Positions 41,913 through 51,054 are shown, counted from the stretch's first letter. The stretch: DNA of 59,264 nt from an uncultured Clostridium sp. (GCA_947253885.1 CAMYAO010000012.1:1-59264); one strand, 5' to 3'. Made by a program: numbers and translations. Notes: generated by a model not told the origin, from the letters alone.

Positions 41913-43313
41913 ATGAGTAAAAAGAAGGTTTTTTCTATCGGAGAAACGGGACTTCATGATGCGACAGTATTGGGGGCACCGAGATTTACCTTATTAGGAT
42001 TGCAGCATATGTTTGCAATGTTTGGTTCCACAATTCTGGTACCGTTACTGACGGGTCTCAGCGTCTCCGCCACATTGCTGTTTGCAGGATTAGGGACGTT
42101 ATTATTCCATTATTTAACTAAAAGAAAGGTTCCGGCATTTTTAGGTTCCTCTTTTGCATTCCTGGCAGGTTATGCGGCAATTGCACCTCATAAAGAGGCA
42201 CATCTCTTACCGTACGCGTGTTTTGGTGTGATGATCGCCGGATTGGCATACTTGGTATTGGCCGGCTTTTTTAAAGCTTTCGGGGCTGATAAAGTTATGA
42301 GATTTTTTCCGCCGATTGTTACAGGACCTATTATTATATCAATCGGATTAAATTTATCAAAAACAGCAATTGAAAGCTGTGAGCAAAATTGGTGGATTGC
42401 TCTGGTTGCAATTATAATTGTAATTCTATGTAATATTTGGGGAAAAGGAATGATAAAGATCATTCCGATTCTATTAGGTGTAATTGGATCATATTTTTGT
42501 GCGGCTGTGACAGGAAATATTGATTTTTCACAGGTAATAACAGCACCATGGATTGGAAATCCGATTGATACATCTCGAACGGTATTTGCCATCTTTACGG
42601 GAGGATCTGTGGATCATTCTCTTTTAATTACCAGTGTTATTACGATCGTACCGATTGCATTTGCTACTATGATGGAGCATATCGGAGATATTTCCGCAAT
42701 TTCTTCTACAGTAGGTGTTAATTATATTAAAGATCCGGGACTTCATCGTACCTTATTGGGAGATGGATTGGCGACTGCGTTGGCCTCCCTCTTCGGGGCA
42801 CCTGCAAATACGACATACGGTGAAAATACAGGAGTGCTTTCTATCACAAAAGTATTTGATACGAAGGTAATTCGTCTGGCGGCATGTTTTGCAATTCTAT
42901 TTTCTTTTTGTCCGAAGTTTGCAACCATAATTGAAGCAATGCCGACTGCAACTGTGGGTGGTATTTCACTGGTATTGTATGGTATGATTTCAGCAGTGGG
43001 AGTTCGGAATATCGTAGAGACTCAGGTGGACTTCTCAAAAAGTCGAAATGTAATCATTGCAGCTATGATTCTGGTTTTATCCATAGGTGTTAACTATTCG
43101 AAACTGGGGGCAGTAATCTTCACAGTAGCCGGTGTAAAAATAGCATTATCCGGTCTGGCAACCGGTTCTTTAGTCGGCATTATTTTAAATGCGATCCTGC
43201 CCGGAAAAGACTATAAGTTTGAAAATGATTCTCCGAATAAAACCGGTGTTGATTTAGAAATTGGTCAGGGAGAGAGTTTAGTAATAAAAAGAAAGGGAAA
43301 ACAAAATGAGTAA
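41913..43313 (+). CDS. Uracil-xanthine permease (UraA family)
   Basis: The 466-residue protein has about 14 hydrophobic segments, with the NCS2 motif near the start (LGLQHMFAMFGSTILVPLLTGLS, residues 28-50) and the conserved ATMMEHIGDISAISS region near residue 253, followed by APANTTYGENTGVLS. These place it in the nucleobase:cation symporters; UraA-type uracil uptake is the likely function because upp follows and overlaps it by eight bases. AAGGAG lies upstream. Transport would be proton-coupled at the cytoplasmic membrane. Confidence 0.94.
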   Translation: MSKKKVFSIGETGLHDATVLGAPRFTLLGLQHMFAMFGSTILVPLLTGLSVSATLLFAGLGTLLFHYLTKRKVPAFLGSSFAFLAGYAAIAPHKEAHLLPYACFGVMIAGLAYLVLAGFFKAFGADKVMRFFPPIVTGPIIISIGLNLSKTAIESCEQNWWIALVAIIIVILCNIWGKGMIKIIPILLGVIGSYFCAAVTGNIDFSQVITAPWIGNPIDTSRTVFAIFTGGSVDHSLLITSVITIVPIAFATMMEHIGDISAISSTVGVNYIKDPGLHRTLLGDGLATALASLFGAPANTTYGENTGVLSITKVFDTKVIRLAACFAILFSFCPKFATIIEAMPTATVGGISLVLYGMISAVGVRNIVETQVDFSKSRNVIIAAMILVLSIGVNYSKLGAVIFTVAGVKIALSGLATGSLVGIILNAILPGKDYKFENDSPNKTGVDLEIGQGESLVIKRKGKQNE

Positions 43314-43935
43314 AGTATATGAATTTAATCATCCGTTGATTCAGCACAAAGTGTCTTTGATGAGAATGAAAACAACCAGTGTAAAGGAATTTAGAGAGCT
43401 GGCAAATGAAATTGCTTCTTTAATGGGATATGAGGCAACCAGAAATCTGCCGGTAAAACAGGTAGAGATTGAGACTCCTATCAGTAAAGCCAGGGTAAAT
43501 ATGTTGGCGGGAGAAGATATTGCTGTTGTTCCGATTCTGAGAGCCGGATTAGGTTTCGTAGACGGAATGTTGACTTTGGTACCAAATGCAAAGGTAGGGC
43601 ATATCGGTTTGTATCGTGATGAGAGTACACATATTCCTCACGGTTATTATTGTAAATTGCCGAGAGACATCGAAAAACGTCAAATCTATGTATTGGATCC
43701 GATGCTTGCAACCGGAGGAAGTGCGATTGCAGCCATTGATTTGGTCAAAGAATCCGGTGGAAAGAATGTTGTGTTTATGTGTTTGGTGGCAGCTCCGGAA
43801 GGATTGGAGGCACTGCAGAAGGCCCATCCGGATGTAGATATTTATGTGGCGGCGATTGATGAGAAATTAAACAGTGATGCCTATATTGTTCCGGGTCTTG
43901 GTGATGCGGGCGATCGATTATACGGTACAAAATAA
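43306..43935 (+). CDS. upp: Uracil phosphoribosyltransferase
   Basis: The 209-residue enzyme makes UMP from uracil and PRPP. The PRPP motif is VLDPMLATGGSAIAAIDL (near residue 128) and the uracil-binding segment is YIVPGLGDAGDRLYGTK at the C-terminus. The start overlaps the permease by eight bases, so uptake and salvage are made together. With pyrC-F-K-D-E upstream, the cell has both routes to UMP. Confidence 0.97.
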   Translation: MSKVYEFNHPLIQHKVSLMRMKTTSVKEFRELANEIASLMGYEATRNLPVKQVEIETPISKARVNMLAGEDIAVVPILRAGLGFVDGMLTLVPNAKVGHIGLYRDESTHIPHGYYCKLPRDIEKRQIYVLDPMLATGGSAIAAIDLVKESGGKNVVFMCLVAAPEGLEALQKAHPDVDIYVAAIDEKLNSDAYIVPGLGDAGDRLYGTK

Positions 43936-43942
43936 CAAAAAG

Positions 43943-43969
43943 ACTTCTCCCAAAAGGAGAAGTTTTTTT
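43943..43969. terminator. Bidirectional terminator between upp and the XRE gene
   Basis: ACTTCTCC (43943-43950) and GGAGAAGT (43956-43963) form an eight-base stem flanked by A on the left and seven T on the right, so it can work in both directions. The stop of the leftward gene lies inside its right flank. Confidence 0.9.
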
Positions 43970-44294
43970 AATCCCGCCAAATCTCAATCATGCGAATCAA
44001 TTTGTGCTTTTCTGAATCACTCAGTTTAGAAAGCGTAGTAGCTAATTCATTATCTAATACAATGCTTTGGTATTCCGGTTCAATACTTCCAACCAGAGAA
44101 TCTAACGTAATTCCGACCAGTTTTGCATAATAGGTAAGAATTCGAAGGGACATTGCGGTTCGATTGTTTTCTACATTACTAATATAACCAGGTGTTACAT
44201 TCAGAGCCTCTGCCACCTGATTTTGGGTAAGTCCCATTTTGATCCTTAAGTCTTTTACTCTTTTGCCCAGGTGGTCAAATTCTTGTTTTTCCAT
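43968..44294 (-). CDS. XRE-family transcriptional regulator
   Basis: The 108-residue protein has an N-terminal Cro/CI-type helix-turn-helix (LGKRVKDLRIKMGLTQNQVAEALNVTPGYISNVENNRTA, residues 7-45) and a short C-terminal helical part. ATG 44294 with AGAGGT upstream is preferred to the ATG at 44315. Small single-domain XRE proteins of this kind usually regulate a few nearby genes or their own; no target is evident. It is not next to a toxin or phage gene. Confidence 0.9.
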   Translation of the reverse strand: MEKQEFDHLGKRVKDLRIKMGLTQNQVAEALNVTPGYISNVENNRTAMSLRILTYYAKLVGITLDSLVGSIEPEYQSIVLDNELATTLSKLSDSEKHKLIRMIEIWRD

Positions 44295-44412
44295 TGTTGT
44301 ACCTCTTTTATTCAATCTAAGTTACAGAATAAATGCTCATAGGAAAAAAGTAAAACAATGATTTATAGATAAAAAATCGTTTAAATATAATTCACTATGA
44401 CATTTATAACTG

Positions 44413-44886
44413 TTATTTTGTTTCCTGTTTCATTTCCTCTTTCCATCCGGCTTTCTTCAGACTGCTTACCGTTTGCTTCAGAGAAAGAGAGGTGATGCGT
44501 TTTCCCTTAATCGGAAGCAGCTTTCTTTTGGACAGGGTCTGAATGGTTTTTTCAGAAATAGAAATGGAAATCTTTTCGGTAAGAGAGGTATCTGTTTGTG
44601 TAATGGTATATACCACTCCCTTTATATTCGCATAACTCTCCTTTGAGCTGGTAATGTTTGATTTTAAGGTATCTATAGAACTGGCGGATCCGGTTTTTAA
44701 ATTTACGGAAACGGTTTGATTGATATGAGTAATCGTATCATCTTTTGCCGTCAGTTCCATGATGACCTTTGCGCCATTTTTTGTAGTAGAAAAAGAAGTA
44801 GTAGTAGAAGTGTCCTTTTTCGTACTGCAGGAAACACAACTTAATAGAAGTGTACATGTCAGAAATGCTCCAAATAGTCTTTTCAT
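44413..44886 (-). CDS. YehR-like lipoprotein (DUF1307)
   Basis: The 157-residue protein begins with a lipoprotein signal peptide ending LLSCVSC (lipid cysteine near residue 20) and is otherwise a Thr/Ser-rich beta-type domain with the layout of YehR/DUF1307 lipoproteins. It would be anchored to the outer face of the membrane. AGGAG lies just upstream of the ATG. It follows the XRE gene with no clear operon link. The physiological role of this family is unknown. Confidence 0.8.
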   Translation of the reverse strand: MKRLFGAFLTCTLLLSCVSCSTKKDTSTTTSFSTTKNGAKVIMELTAKDDTITHINQTVSVNLKTGSASSIDTLKSNITSSKESYANIKGVVYTITQTDTSLTEKISISISEKTIQTLSKRKLLPIKGKRITSLSLKQTVSSLKKAGWKEEMKQETK

Positions 44887-44989
44887 AAAGTCTCCTATTC
44901 ATTGATTCAAGTTAAAAAATAAGTATGTTCCCATTATAGTCAAAAAATACGTGTAATAGCAACTTTTTTTGAAGAATTTTTGAAGAATA

Positions 44990-45018
44990 TTGATTATAAG
45001 TGTGACAAGTGATAAGAT
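44990..45018 (+). promoter_or_regulatory. Candidate promoter of the small RNA
   Basis: TTGATT (44990-44995), a 17-base spacer and TAAGAT (45013-45018) face right into a region without an open reading frame but with three hairpins. Confidence 0.45.
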
Positions 45019-45024
45019 AGAAGT

Positions 45025-45136
45025 ATAAAAGTAGAAACAGTAATATCTTTTTCTACTTGATTAGTTGTACGTATGATTACGTACGTTTCCTTCCTCAGCC
45101 ACCGGAGAACTTCCCTCTCTGGTGGTTTATTTTTAC
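45025..45136 (+). ncRNA. Candidate structured small RNA (about 110 nt)
   Basis: The 345-base gap 44887-45231 has no gene. Within it, AAGTAGAAA (45029-45037) pairs with TTTCTACTT (45050-45058); GTACGTA (45067-45073) pairs with TACGTAC (45078-45084) around TGAT; and CCACCGGAGA (45099-45108) pairs with TCTCTGGTGG (45116-45125) followed by TTTATTTTT. The last hairpin looks like an intrinsic terminator. A promoter-like pair lies just upstream on the same strand, and both flanking genes point left. I do not recognise it as a named RNA class. Confidence 0.5.
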
Positions 45137-45193
45137 AGTGTAATAGTTGTCGTATGACATACTATTATATTTGTGACATTTAAAATACTATGA

Positions 45194-45225
45194 AAAAAGC
45201 ATCTTCGTAATGGAAGATGCTTTTT
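45194..45225 (-). terminator. Terminator of the small ORF at 45232
   Basis: AAAAAGCATCTTC and its exact complement form a 13-bp stem with a six-base loop. The A run on the left becomes the T tract for leftward transcripts; rightward termination is also possible. Confidence 0.92.
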
Positions 45226-45231
45226 GCGGTA

Positions 45232-45396
45232 TTAATGAAAATCTAAATCAAAGAGATCTTTTTCATCATCAATGGTTATATCGAATTCTTTTTCTAATAA
45301 TATGTAAGCATTGCTTCTTTCTTGACTTGTCTCACCTATCATGTTCATTTCTTCACGCACATTTGATAATTCTAATTTAACTTCTCTATTCATCAT
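45232..45396 (-). CDS. Small acidic protein of unknown function
   Basis: The protein, about 54 residues, starts MMNREVKLELSNVREEMN and is acidic and helical, with no cysteine or membrane segment. GGAGGG lies eight bases upstream of ATG 45396; the earlier in-frame start at 45414 would overlap that site. It has its own terminator and strong spacing, so it is probably real. The C-terminal EKEFDITIDDEKDLFDLDFH is acidic enough to bind a basic partner. No family recognised. Confidence 0.65.
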   Translation of the reverse strand: MMNREVKLELSNVREEMNMIGETSQERSNAYILLEKEFDITIDDEKDLFDLDFH

Positions 45397-45517
45397 GATA
45401 TATGCCCTCCTCATTCATATTGTTTGTTAAATAACTATCATTTATCTTGTTAAAATAATAACATAAAGTGAGGAGTTTGTAAACACAAAATGATAAAAAA
45501 ATAACAATTTTTCACGA

Positions 45518-46261
45518 TTATCTTTTTAGAATAAAATCTTTCGTAATTCCAAAGGTTTCTCGGAAAATATTGTGAACAGCAAAGGATTTTGTTCCTTTGG
45601 CAGCAATTCCGTAAGAATTGGTCAATCCGAGTTTTTTTGCCAGATGGAGACCTCTGTAGAGATGAAAATTATTTGTAACGATTCCTAAGGATACCTGAGA
45701 GGAAGGGAGTAGTTTCCTGCTGTTTTGAATATTCTCTGTTGTAGTTTTAGAACGATCTTCAATCAGAATTCGAGATTTTGCAATATGTTTTTGGGTAATA
45801 AGATAGTCGTACATGCCCTGTGCTTCGCTGGTCGACTCGTTAGATCCTTTTCCTCCGCTTACAATACATTTTGTGTTCGGATTGTCTTTCAGATAGTCTG
45901 CCGCTTTATCCAGTCGATATTTTAATGTATAAGAAGGACCATTCTGTTTGAGTTGTGCTCCCAATACAATCAGATAATCAAGATTGGGAGTCCCTTTTGC
46001 ATAAAAGGTACTGAGGACAAGCCCTAAAAGAACAGAAAAATAGACAAAAATAACACAAACCGTTCCAAGCAAAAGTTTCTTTACTGAGGGAGGGATTGAA
46101 ACAGGCAGTCTCGGAGAGACTGCGATCAGAATCAGACCGATGCCGATTACAAACCATATAAGGAAAAAGGAACTGCCGGAATTAGCAGCACCGATAAAGA
46201 TACCGTATGAAACAGCGATGATACCAAGAACAAGAAGAATAGAATACATAATTTTCTGCAT
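45518..46261 (-). CDS. YdcF/SanA-family (DUF218) membrane protein
   Basis: The 247-residue protein has three N-terminal membrane helices (about residues 1-90) and a DUF218 domain beginning DYLIVLGAQLKQNGPS near residue 107. Conserved elements are LIVLGA, CIVSGGKGSNE, ILIEDRSKTTTENIQNS and VTNNFHLYRGL. Such proteins are linked to envelope integrity in E. coli (SanA, ElyC). ATG 46261 is chosen because AAAGGAGC precedes it. It is 11 bp downstream of the TetR gene and may be co-transcribed with it. Confidence 0.88.
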   Translation of the reverse strand: MQKIMYSILLVLGIIAVSYGIFIGAANSGSSFFLIWFVIGIGLILIAVSPRLPVSIPPSVKKLLLGTVCVIFVYFSVLLGLVLSTFYAKGTPNLDYLIVLGAQLKQNGPSYTLKYRLDKAADYLKDNPNTKCIVSGGKGSNESTSEAQGMYDYLITQKHIAKSRILIEDRSKTTTENIQNSRKLLPSSQVSLGIVTNNFHLYRGLHLAKKLGLTNSYGIAAKGTKSFAVHNIFRETFGITKDFILKR

Positions 46262-46272
46262 AAACAGCTCCT

Positions 46273-46797
46273 TTACACTTGTAATAACATTTTTGCAATT
46301 TCCTCCGGAGATTCCGGACACCCCTTTTTGATCCAAAACATGACTATTTCAGTATTGGTTCTAATAAAAATCTGTCTGGCATAATCATAGGGAAGATAGG
46401 GATGTGATCTCAAATCATTTTTCAGTCGAGGCAGGTTTTCAATTATTGTATCAAAAAATTGATTAAGAGCATTATCTAAATATTGAGGACTGTTTCGCTC
46501 AATGGCATAGATAAAATTATAATCGTTTCTCAAATAGGTCAATACCTGCACTGTAACGGGAAACAGTTCCTCCGGATTTCTGTGGGAGGAAAGAAGCTGA
46601 AAAATATAGTCCAGAATATGGGAGATCAGTTGCTCCATCATATCATATTTATCCATGTAGTGTAGATAAAAGGTTCCACGGTTAATATGGGCAGATCTTG
46701 TGATATCTGTGATAGTGATAGCTTCTAAGCGTTTGTTTTTCAGCAGATCGGTAAGTGCACATTTGATCTGCGTTTCTGTATCGGTTTGTCTCTGCAA
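46273..46797 (-). CDS. TetR/AcrR-family regulator
   Basis: The 174-residue regulator has the N-terminal TetR HTH (LEAITITDITRSAHINRGTFYLHYMDKYDM) and a short C-terminal ligand domain. It starts with TTG at 46797, with AAGGAG eight bases upstream. It is divergent from an ABC/FtsX exporter, whose promoter contains a candidate operator, so it most likely represses that exporter. The exporter substrate, and so the inducer, is unknown. Confidence 0.88.
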   Translation of the reverse strand: MQRQTDTETQIKCALTDLLKNKRLEAITITDITRSAHINRGTFYLHYMDKYDMMEQLISHILDYIFQLLSSHRNPEELFPVTVQVLTYLRNDYNFIYAIERNSPQYLDNALNQFFDTIIENLPRLKNDLRSHPYLPYDYARQIFIRTNTEIVMFWIKKGCPESPEEIAKMLLQV

Positions 46798-46839
46798 GAT
46801 GGTTTCTCCTTAAATGAACAGATGGAGCGGGATTGTTTA

Positions 46840-46868
46840 TTGTCAATAGAATAGCACTATTTTAGAAT
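46840..46868 (+). promoter_or_regulatory. Exporter promoter with an operator in the spacer
   Basis: TTGTCA (46840-46845), a 17-base spacer and TAGAAT (46863-46868) form the promoter. AATAG-CA-CTATT (46850-46861) is a perfect inverted repeat inside the spacer, the place where a TetR dimer would block RNA polymerase. Confidence 0.55.
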
Positions 46869-46921
46869 AAAAATATAGATAAATCAACATGTTGTGCAAA
46901 TAACAAAAAGAGGGTTTGGAT

Positions 46922-47623
46922 ATGGCTTATATTGAAGTATCGCATTGTACAAAAATGTATCAGTCCGGAGAATCGGAAATTCTCGCAAATGATGATATTT
47001 CTTTTCAAGTGGAAAAGGGAGAACTGGTAGTGATTTTAGGGGCTTCCGGAGCAGGAAAATCAACTTTACTGAATATTTTGGGAGGAATGGAGGTCTGTAC
47101 CGGAGGGTCTGTAGTGATAGACGGGGTAGATATAGCAAAATTACAGGAGCGGGAGTTGACAAGATATCGGAGAACAGATGTGGGTTTTGTATTTCAGTTC
47201 TATAATCTGGTTCCCAATCTGACAGCAAAAGAAAATGTGGAGTTGGCATCCGAGTTAGTGAAAACGGCACAAGACGCTTCCGATGTATTGATATCGGTCG
47301 GACTAAAAGATCGGATCCATTATTTTCCTGCGCAACTGTCCGGAGGAGAACAGCAACGGGTTTCTATTGCAAGGGCGGTGGCAAAAAATCCGAAATTGCT
47401 GCTTTGTGATGAACCGACAGGTGCCTTAGATTCTAAAACAGGAAAGCATGTCCTGAAAATTTTGCAGGATATGGCAAATAAACAGAATACGACGATCCTG
47501 ATTGTAACTCATAATTCAGCACTGGCTTCAATCGCAGATCGTGTTATCTTTCTGAAAGATGCCAGAGTGCAAAAAATCCAAAAGAACCTTAAGCCGAAGT
47601 CAATAGAAGTGTTGGAGTATTGA
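46922..47623 (+). CDS. ABC transporter ATP-binding protein (LolD/MacB type)
   Basis: The ATPase, about 233 residues, has Walker A GASGAGKSTLLN (near residue 39), Q-loop FVFQFYNLVPNLT (near 87), signature LSGGEQQRVSIARA (near 139) and Walker B LLLCDEPTGALD. The motif set is that of the MacB/LolD group, which works with FtsX-type permeases. ATG 46922 has GAGGG seven bases upstream; the TTG two codons earlier is too close to it. It is three bases before the permease gene. Confidence 0.94.
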   Translation: MAYIEVSHCTKMYQSGESEILANDDISFQVEKGELVVILGASGAGKSTLLNILGGMEVCTGGSVVIDGVDIAKLQERELTRYRRTDVGFVFQFYNLVPNLTAKENVELASELVKTAQDASDVLISVGLKDRIHYFPAQLSGGEQQRVSIARAVAKNPKLLLCDEPTGALDSKTGKHVLKILQDMANKQNTTILIVTHNSALASIADRVIFLKDARVQKIQKNLKPKSIEVLEY

Positions 47624-47626
47624 TAA

Positions 47627-50302
47627 ATGAAAATTATCCATAAAATTATCAGAAAATCCTTTCTGGAATCTAAAATACGGTTTATATCTATTATTTTACT
47701 CATTTTTTTGGGAACAACGGTGTTTATAGGATTGAGAGTAAGCGGACCGGATATTGCCAAAACGGCAGATCGTTATTATAAAAAGCTTCATGCGGCAGAT
47801 CTAGCGGTTATTTCGGATTATGGGATTACCAAAGAAGATCAGAAAGAACTGAGAGTTTTACAGCAGAGAGGAGAGGTGGAGTACGGATATTTTCAGGATA
47901 GCACGATCAAAGGGACAGAAACGGGGATGCGTTTATTTTCCCTACCGAAACATATTTCAAAATATGAATTGGTAAGCGGTAGGTTTCCGGAAGCTGATAA
48001 TGAGATTGCGGTTGGAATTACACAAAAGAATCGATACGAAATAGGGAGTACACTTTCTTTTCAAAAGAAAAAGGGAAGCATTTTAAAAAGATCTGTTTAC
48101 AAAGTAGTCGGATATGTCAAATCTGCAGAGATAGTTTCGACTGAGGCATTGGGAAGTGCAGCTGCAGGAAGCGGTGAGCTGTCGGGATTCGGAGTTTTGA
48201 GAAAGCAGGCATTTCATTCGAATGTATATAGTATTGTGAGGATTACGTTTCATGATTTGGATAGACTGGTCAGAAATACACCGGAATATCAACAGCGGTT
48301 GTATCAGCATAAGAAGCAGCTGGAGAAGCTTCTGAGAGACAACGGAACCGAACGGCTGGCAGCTATGAAGCGCTCTATGAATAAACAAACCGGGCAGACA
48401 GTCAGAAAGTTAAAGCAAATTCGCATACGTTTGGATGTTCAAAAAAAGCAATTGTCGGATATGGAACGTGTATGGGAATTTACCGGAAAAAAAAGAGGAT
48501 TGTTATTACGGAAAAGAAAAAAGATATTGCAAAAGGAGTTGCAACAGTTTCATAAAAAAGAACGAAAAGCTATTCTGAAAATAAGACAGAGAAAAGACGA
48601 ATTGAATGCGATAGAAACGGTTAAGTATCAGGTTTTTACACACAGAACTCTGCCGGGAAGTGATGGGGTGCAGGCAATTGACAGTACTGCAGACGGCATT
48701 CAAGCAGTAGCAGCAATCTTTCCTCTTGTATTGTATGCAGTGGCGGCTCTGGTAACATTTACCACAATGACACGGTATGTGCAGGAAGAAAGGGTTCATT
48801 GCGGATTATTGAAATCATTGGGATATCCCGGAGCGGTTCTGATGCTAAAATATTTATGTTACGGTTTGACTGCGGCAATAATCGGGGTTGTTTTCGGAAT
48901 CATAATCGGAACATTTTGTTTGCCTGGTGCACTATGCAATTCTCTGCTGAGCAGTACAACGTTGTCAAAGGTGCGTTATGAAATATCATGGTCTTCTATA
49001 CTGCTGTCAGTTCTATTGTCGGTTATTTGTACAGTTTTGCCGACATTTTATGTGGTACTGAAAGAATCAAAGGAAACAGCGGCACAGTTGCTGCAGCCCA
49101 AACCTCCGACAAAGGGAGCAAAGGTTTTGCTGGAGCATATACCGGGGATATGGAAACGTCTTTCTTTTACCGGAAAGGTTACCGTTCGAAATATTGTTCG
49201 TTATAAGCAGCGAATGTTTATGACGGTGTTCGGAGTGGTGGGATCTGTTATGCTTTTATTTGCCGGTCTCGGGATTATCTGTTCTATTCAACAGACATTG
49301 GAGAAACAGTACGGATCGATTATCCGTTATGATGCAGTTGTTTCTCTGCGTAATACACAAAAGGAAATGGAAACGAAAAACTTAAGCAAATATTTGAACT
49401 CCAGACCGGATATAAAGTCGGCAGCAATTTATCTGGATTCGGCGGAAAAAGAAATATCCGGTCAGAGGGACACACAATCTGTTATGATGATAGCGTTTAA
49501 TCCTCAAGATCAGAAACACTATTTTCGCTTGGAAAATCTTCGTGGCATTTTGATGGGATTATCAGATAGCGGAATCTGTATCAGCCAAAAGCTGGCATCA
49601 TTATTGCGAGTCTCTGAAGGGGACACAATTTCCTTAAAAGGAAGGGACGGAATAGCGTATAATTATAAAATAGACTGTGTATTCCGGATGCATATCGGGC
49701 ATTGTGTTGTGATGTCAAAAAATTATTTACAAAAAATCAGAAAAAAATTTTATGTTGATAATGCCTGTCTGCTGCAATTGTCCGATCGGGGAACAAAAAA
49801 GGTAATGCAAGTCTCTTCCGATCTTTTAAAGATGGAAAATGTAGCGGCGGTCAATCAAAATACAGGTGTGATCCGACAATTTTCAGCTATGTCGGACTCT
49901 TTGGTTACCGTAATGATTGTGTTGACGATACTTTCTTTATTACTGGCAGTTGTGATATTATCAAATTTAACAAATATGAATATATCAGAACGACTTCGAG
50001 AACTGTGTACTATAAAAGTATTGGGATTTTATCAGAGAGAAGTAACGATGTATATTTATAGAGAAACGGTAGCGTTAACCGGGATAGGGATTTTAATCGG
50101 ATTATTTGCAGGAAAGCTGTTGCATCGTCTGATCTTATTTCGGGTATCTCCGGCAGCTGTTTTATATCCTTTAAAAGTAAAGTGGTATGTATACGGAGTG
50201 CCGGTTCTGACTATTATTGTCGTAGCGGCACTGCTTGGGATGATTGCGGATTATCGGTTGAGAAAGATCAATATGTTGGATGCGCTAAAGTCCACAGAGT
50301 AA
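47627..50302 (+). CDS. FtsX-type ABC permease with a coiled-coil insert
   Basis: The 891-residue protein has an N-terminal helix, then a large extracellular domain and eight or so helices in two FtsX-type blocks (near residues 355-480 and 760-880), separated by a second extracellular domain (about 535-760). Within the first extracellular domain, residues about 205-330 are a very basic coiled coil (for example KKQLEKLLRDNGTERLAAM and LLRKRKKILQKELQQF). The family exports lipoproteins, peptides or drugs or transmits a signal. It is made with the ATPase just upstream and is probably controlled by the divergent TetR regulator. Substrate unknown. Confidence 0.88.
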   Translation: MKIIHKIIRKSFLESKIRFISIILLIFLGTTVFIGLRVSGPDIAKTADRYYKKLHAADLAVISDYGITKEDQKELRVLQQRGEVEYGYFQDSTIKGTETGMRLFSLPKHISKYELVSGRFPEADNEIAVGITQKNRYEIGSTLSFQKKKGSILKRSVYKVVGYVKSAEIVSTEALGSAAAGSGELSGFGVLRKQAFHSNVYSIVRITFHDLDRLVRNTPEYQQRLYQHKKQLEKLLRDNGTERLAAMKRSMNKQTGQTVRKLKQIRIRLDVQKKQLSDMERVWEFTGKKRGLLLRKRKKILQKELQQFHKKERKAILKIRQRKDELNAIETVKYQVFTHRTLPGSDGVQAIDSTADGIQAVAAIFPLVLYAVAALVTFTTMTRYVQEERVHCGLLKSLGYPGAVLMLKYLCYGLTAAIIGVVFGIIIGTFCLPGALCNSLLSSTTLSKVRYEISWSSILLSVLLSVICTVLPTFYVVLKESKETAAQLLQPKPPTKGAKVLLEHIPGIWKRLSFTGKVTVRNIVRYKQRMFMTVFGVVGSVMLLFAGLGIICSIQQTLEKQYGSIIRYDAVVSLRNTQKEMETKNLSKYLNSRPDIKSAAIYLDSAEKEISGQRDTQSVMMIAFNPQDQKHYFRLENLRGILMGLSDSGICISQKLASLLRVSEGDTISLKGRDGIAYNYKIDCVFRMHIGHCVVMSKNYLQKIRKKFYVDNACLLQLSDRGTKKVMQVSSDLLKMENVAAVNQNTGVIRQFSAMSDSLVTVMIVLTILSLLLAVVILSNLTNMNISERLRELCTIKVLGFYQREVTMYIYRETVALTGIGILIGLFAGKLLHRLILFRVSPAAVLYPLKVKWYVYGVPVLTIIVVAALLGMIADYRLRKINMLDALKSTE

Positions 50303-50313
50303 ATGAGGAAAGT

Positions 50314-51045
50314 ATGCAGATAGAAAAACGGGCACATTGCAGGATTAATGGGTTTCAATTGAAGTTGATAGCGGTCATAACGATGCTGATCGATCATATC
50401 GGTGCAGTATTGTTAGAGGAACAGGTGGATCTGATCAGCGGGAACGGCAGTGTGATAACTATTTTATATTATATATGCCGTATGATCGGACGGCTTTCCT
50501 TTCCGATATTTTGCTTTTTATTAACAGAGGGATTTTTCCATAGTAAAAACAGGTATCGGTATATTGGGCGAATGGTTGTTTTTGCAGTTATTTCTCTGTG
50601 GCCTTTTTATATGGCATTTGCCTGCTACGGAAATGTTCTGATTACATTTACGATCGGATTGATCGCAATGACTTTAGCGGAAGTGGTCAAGCAGAGAGTG
50701 ACGGATAATGGTAAAGGAAGGTGGATAGCATCTATTCTGATCTGTATAATTGCAGGAATCGGGTATTTGCTTGCGGAAATTTTTCGCAGTGACTATGGTG
50801 GAGTCGGGGTATTGGTGATTTTACTGTTATATTTTTTTCATACGCATCCCATACTTTCTTATGTGATTGCAGTAGTATGTTTGGGCACTTTTTTGGATTC
50901 GATGATCTATATAGCGATGGCAGGAATTCCTTTTTTAATTATGTACAATGGAGAGAGAGGACGGCAGATTAAGCATTTCTTTTATCTCTTTTATCCGGTG
51001 CACCTGGTACTGCTTGTTATAATAAAATGGATGTTATTTTCATAA
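50314..51045 (+). CDS. TraX-family membrane protein
   Basis: The 243-residue protein has about eight hydrophobic helices and the opening FQLKLIAVITMLIDHIGAVLL typical of TraX. In F-like plasmids TraX acetylates pilin; chromosomal Firmicutes copies are likely acyltransferase-like proteins of unknown target. GAGGAA precedes the ATG, which is 12 bp after the permease stop, so it may share the exporter transcript. No conjugation genes are near, so a plasmid origin is not supported. Confidence 0.85.
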   Translation: MQIEKRAHCRINGFQLKLIAVITMLIDHIGAVLLEEQVDLISGNGSVITILYYICRMIGRLSFPIFCFLLTEGFFHSKNRYRYIGRMVVFAVISLWPFYMAFACYGNVLITFTIGLIAMTLAEVVKQRVTDNGKGRWIASILICIIAGIGYLLAEIFRSDYGGVGVLVILLLYFFHTHPILSYVIAVVCLGTFLDSMIYIAMAGIPFLIMYNGERGRQIKHFFYLFYPVHLVLLVIIKWMLFS

Positions 51046-51054
51046 GAATACACA

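Noticed and set aside
50314..51045. TraX gene as sign of a conjugative element
   Set aside because: TraX-like proteins are common on Firmicutes chromosomes and no relaxase, coupling protein or secretion gene is nearby.
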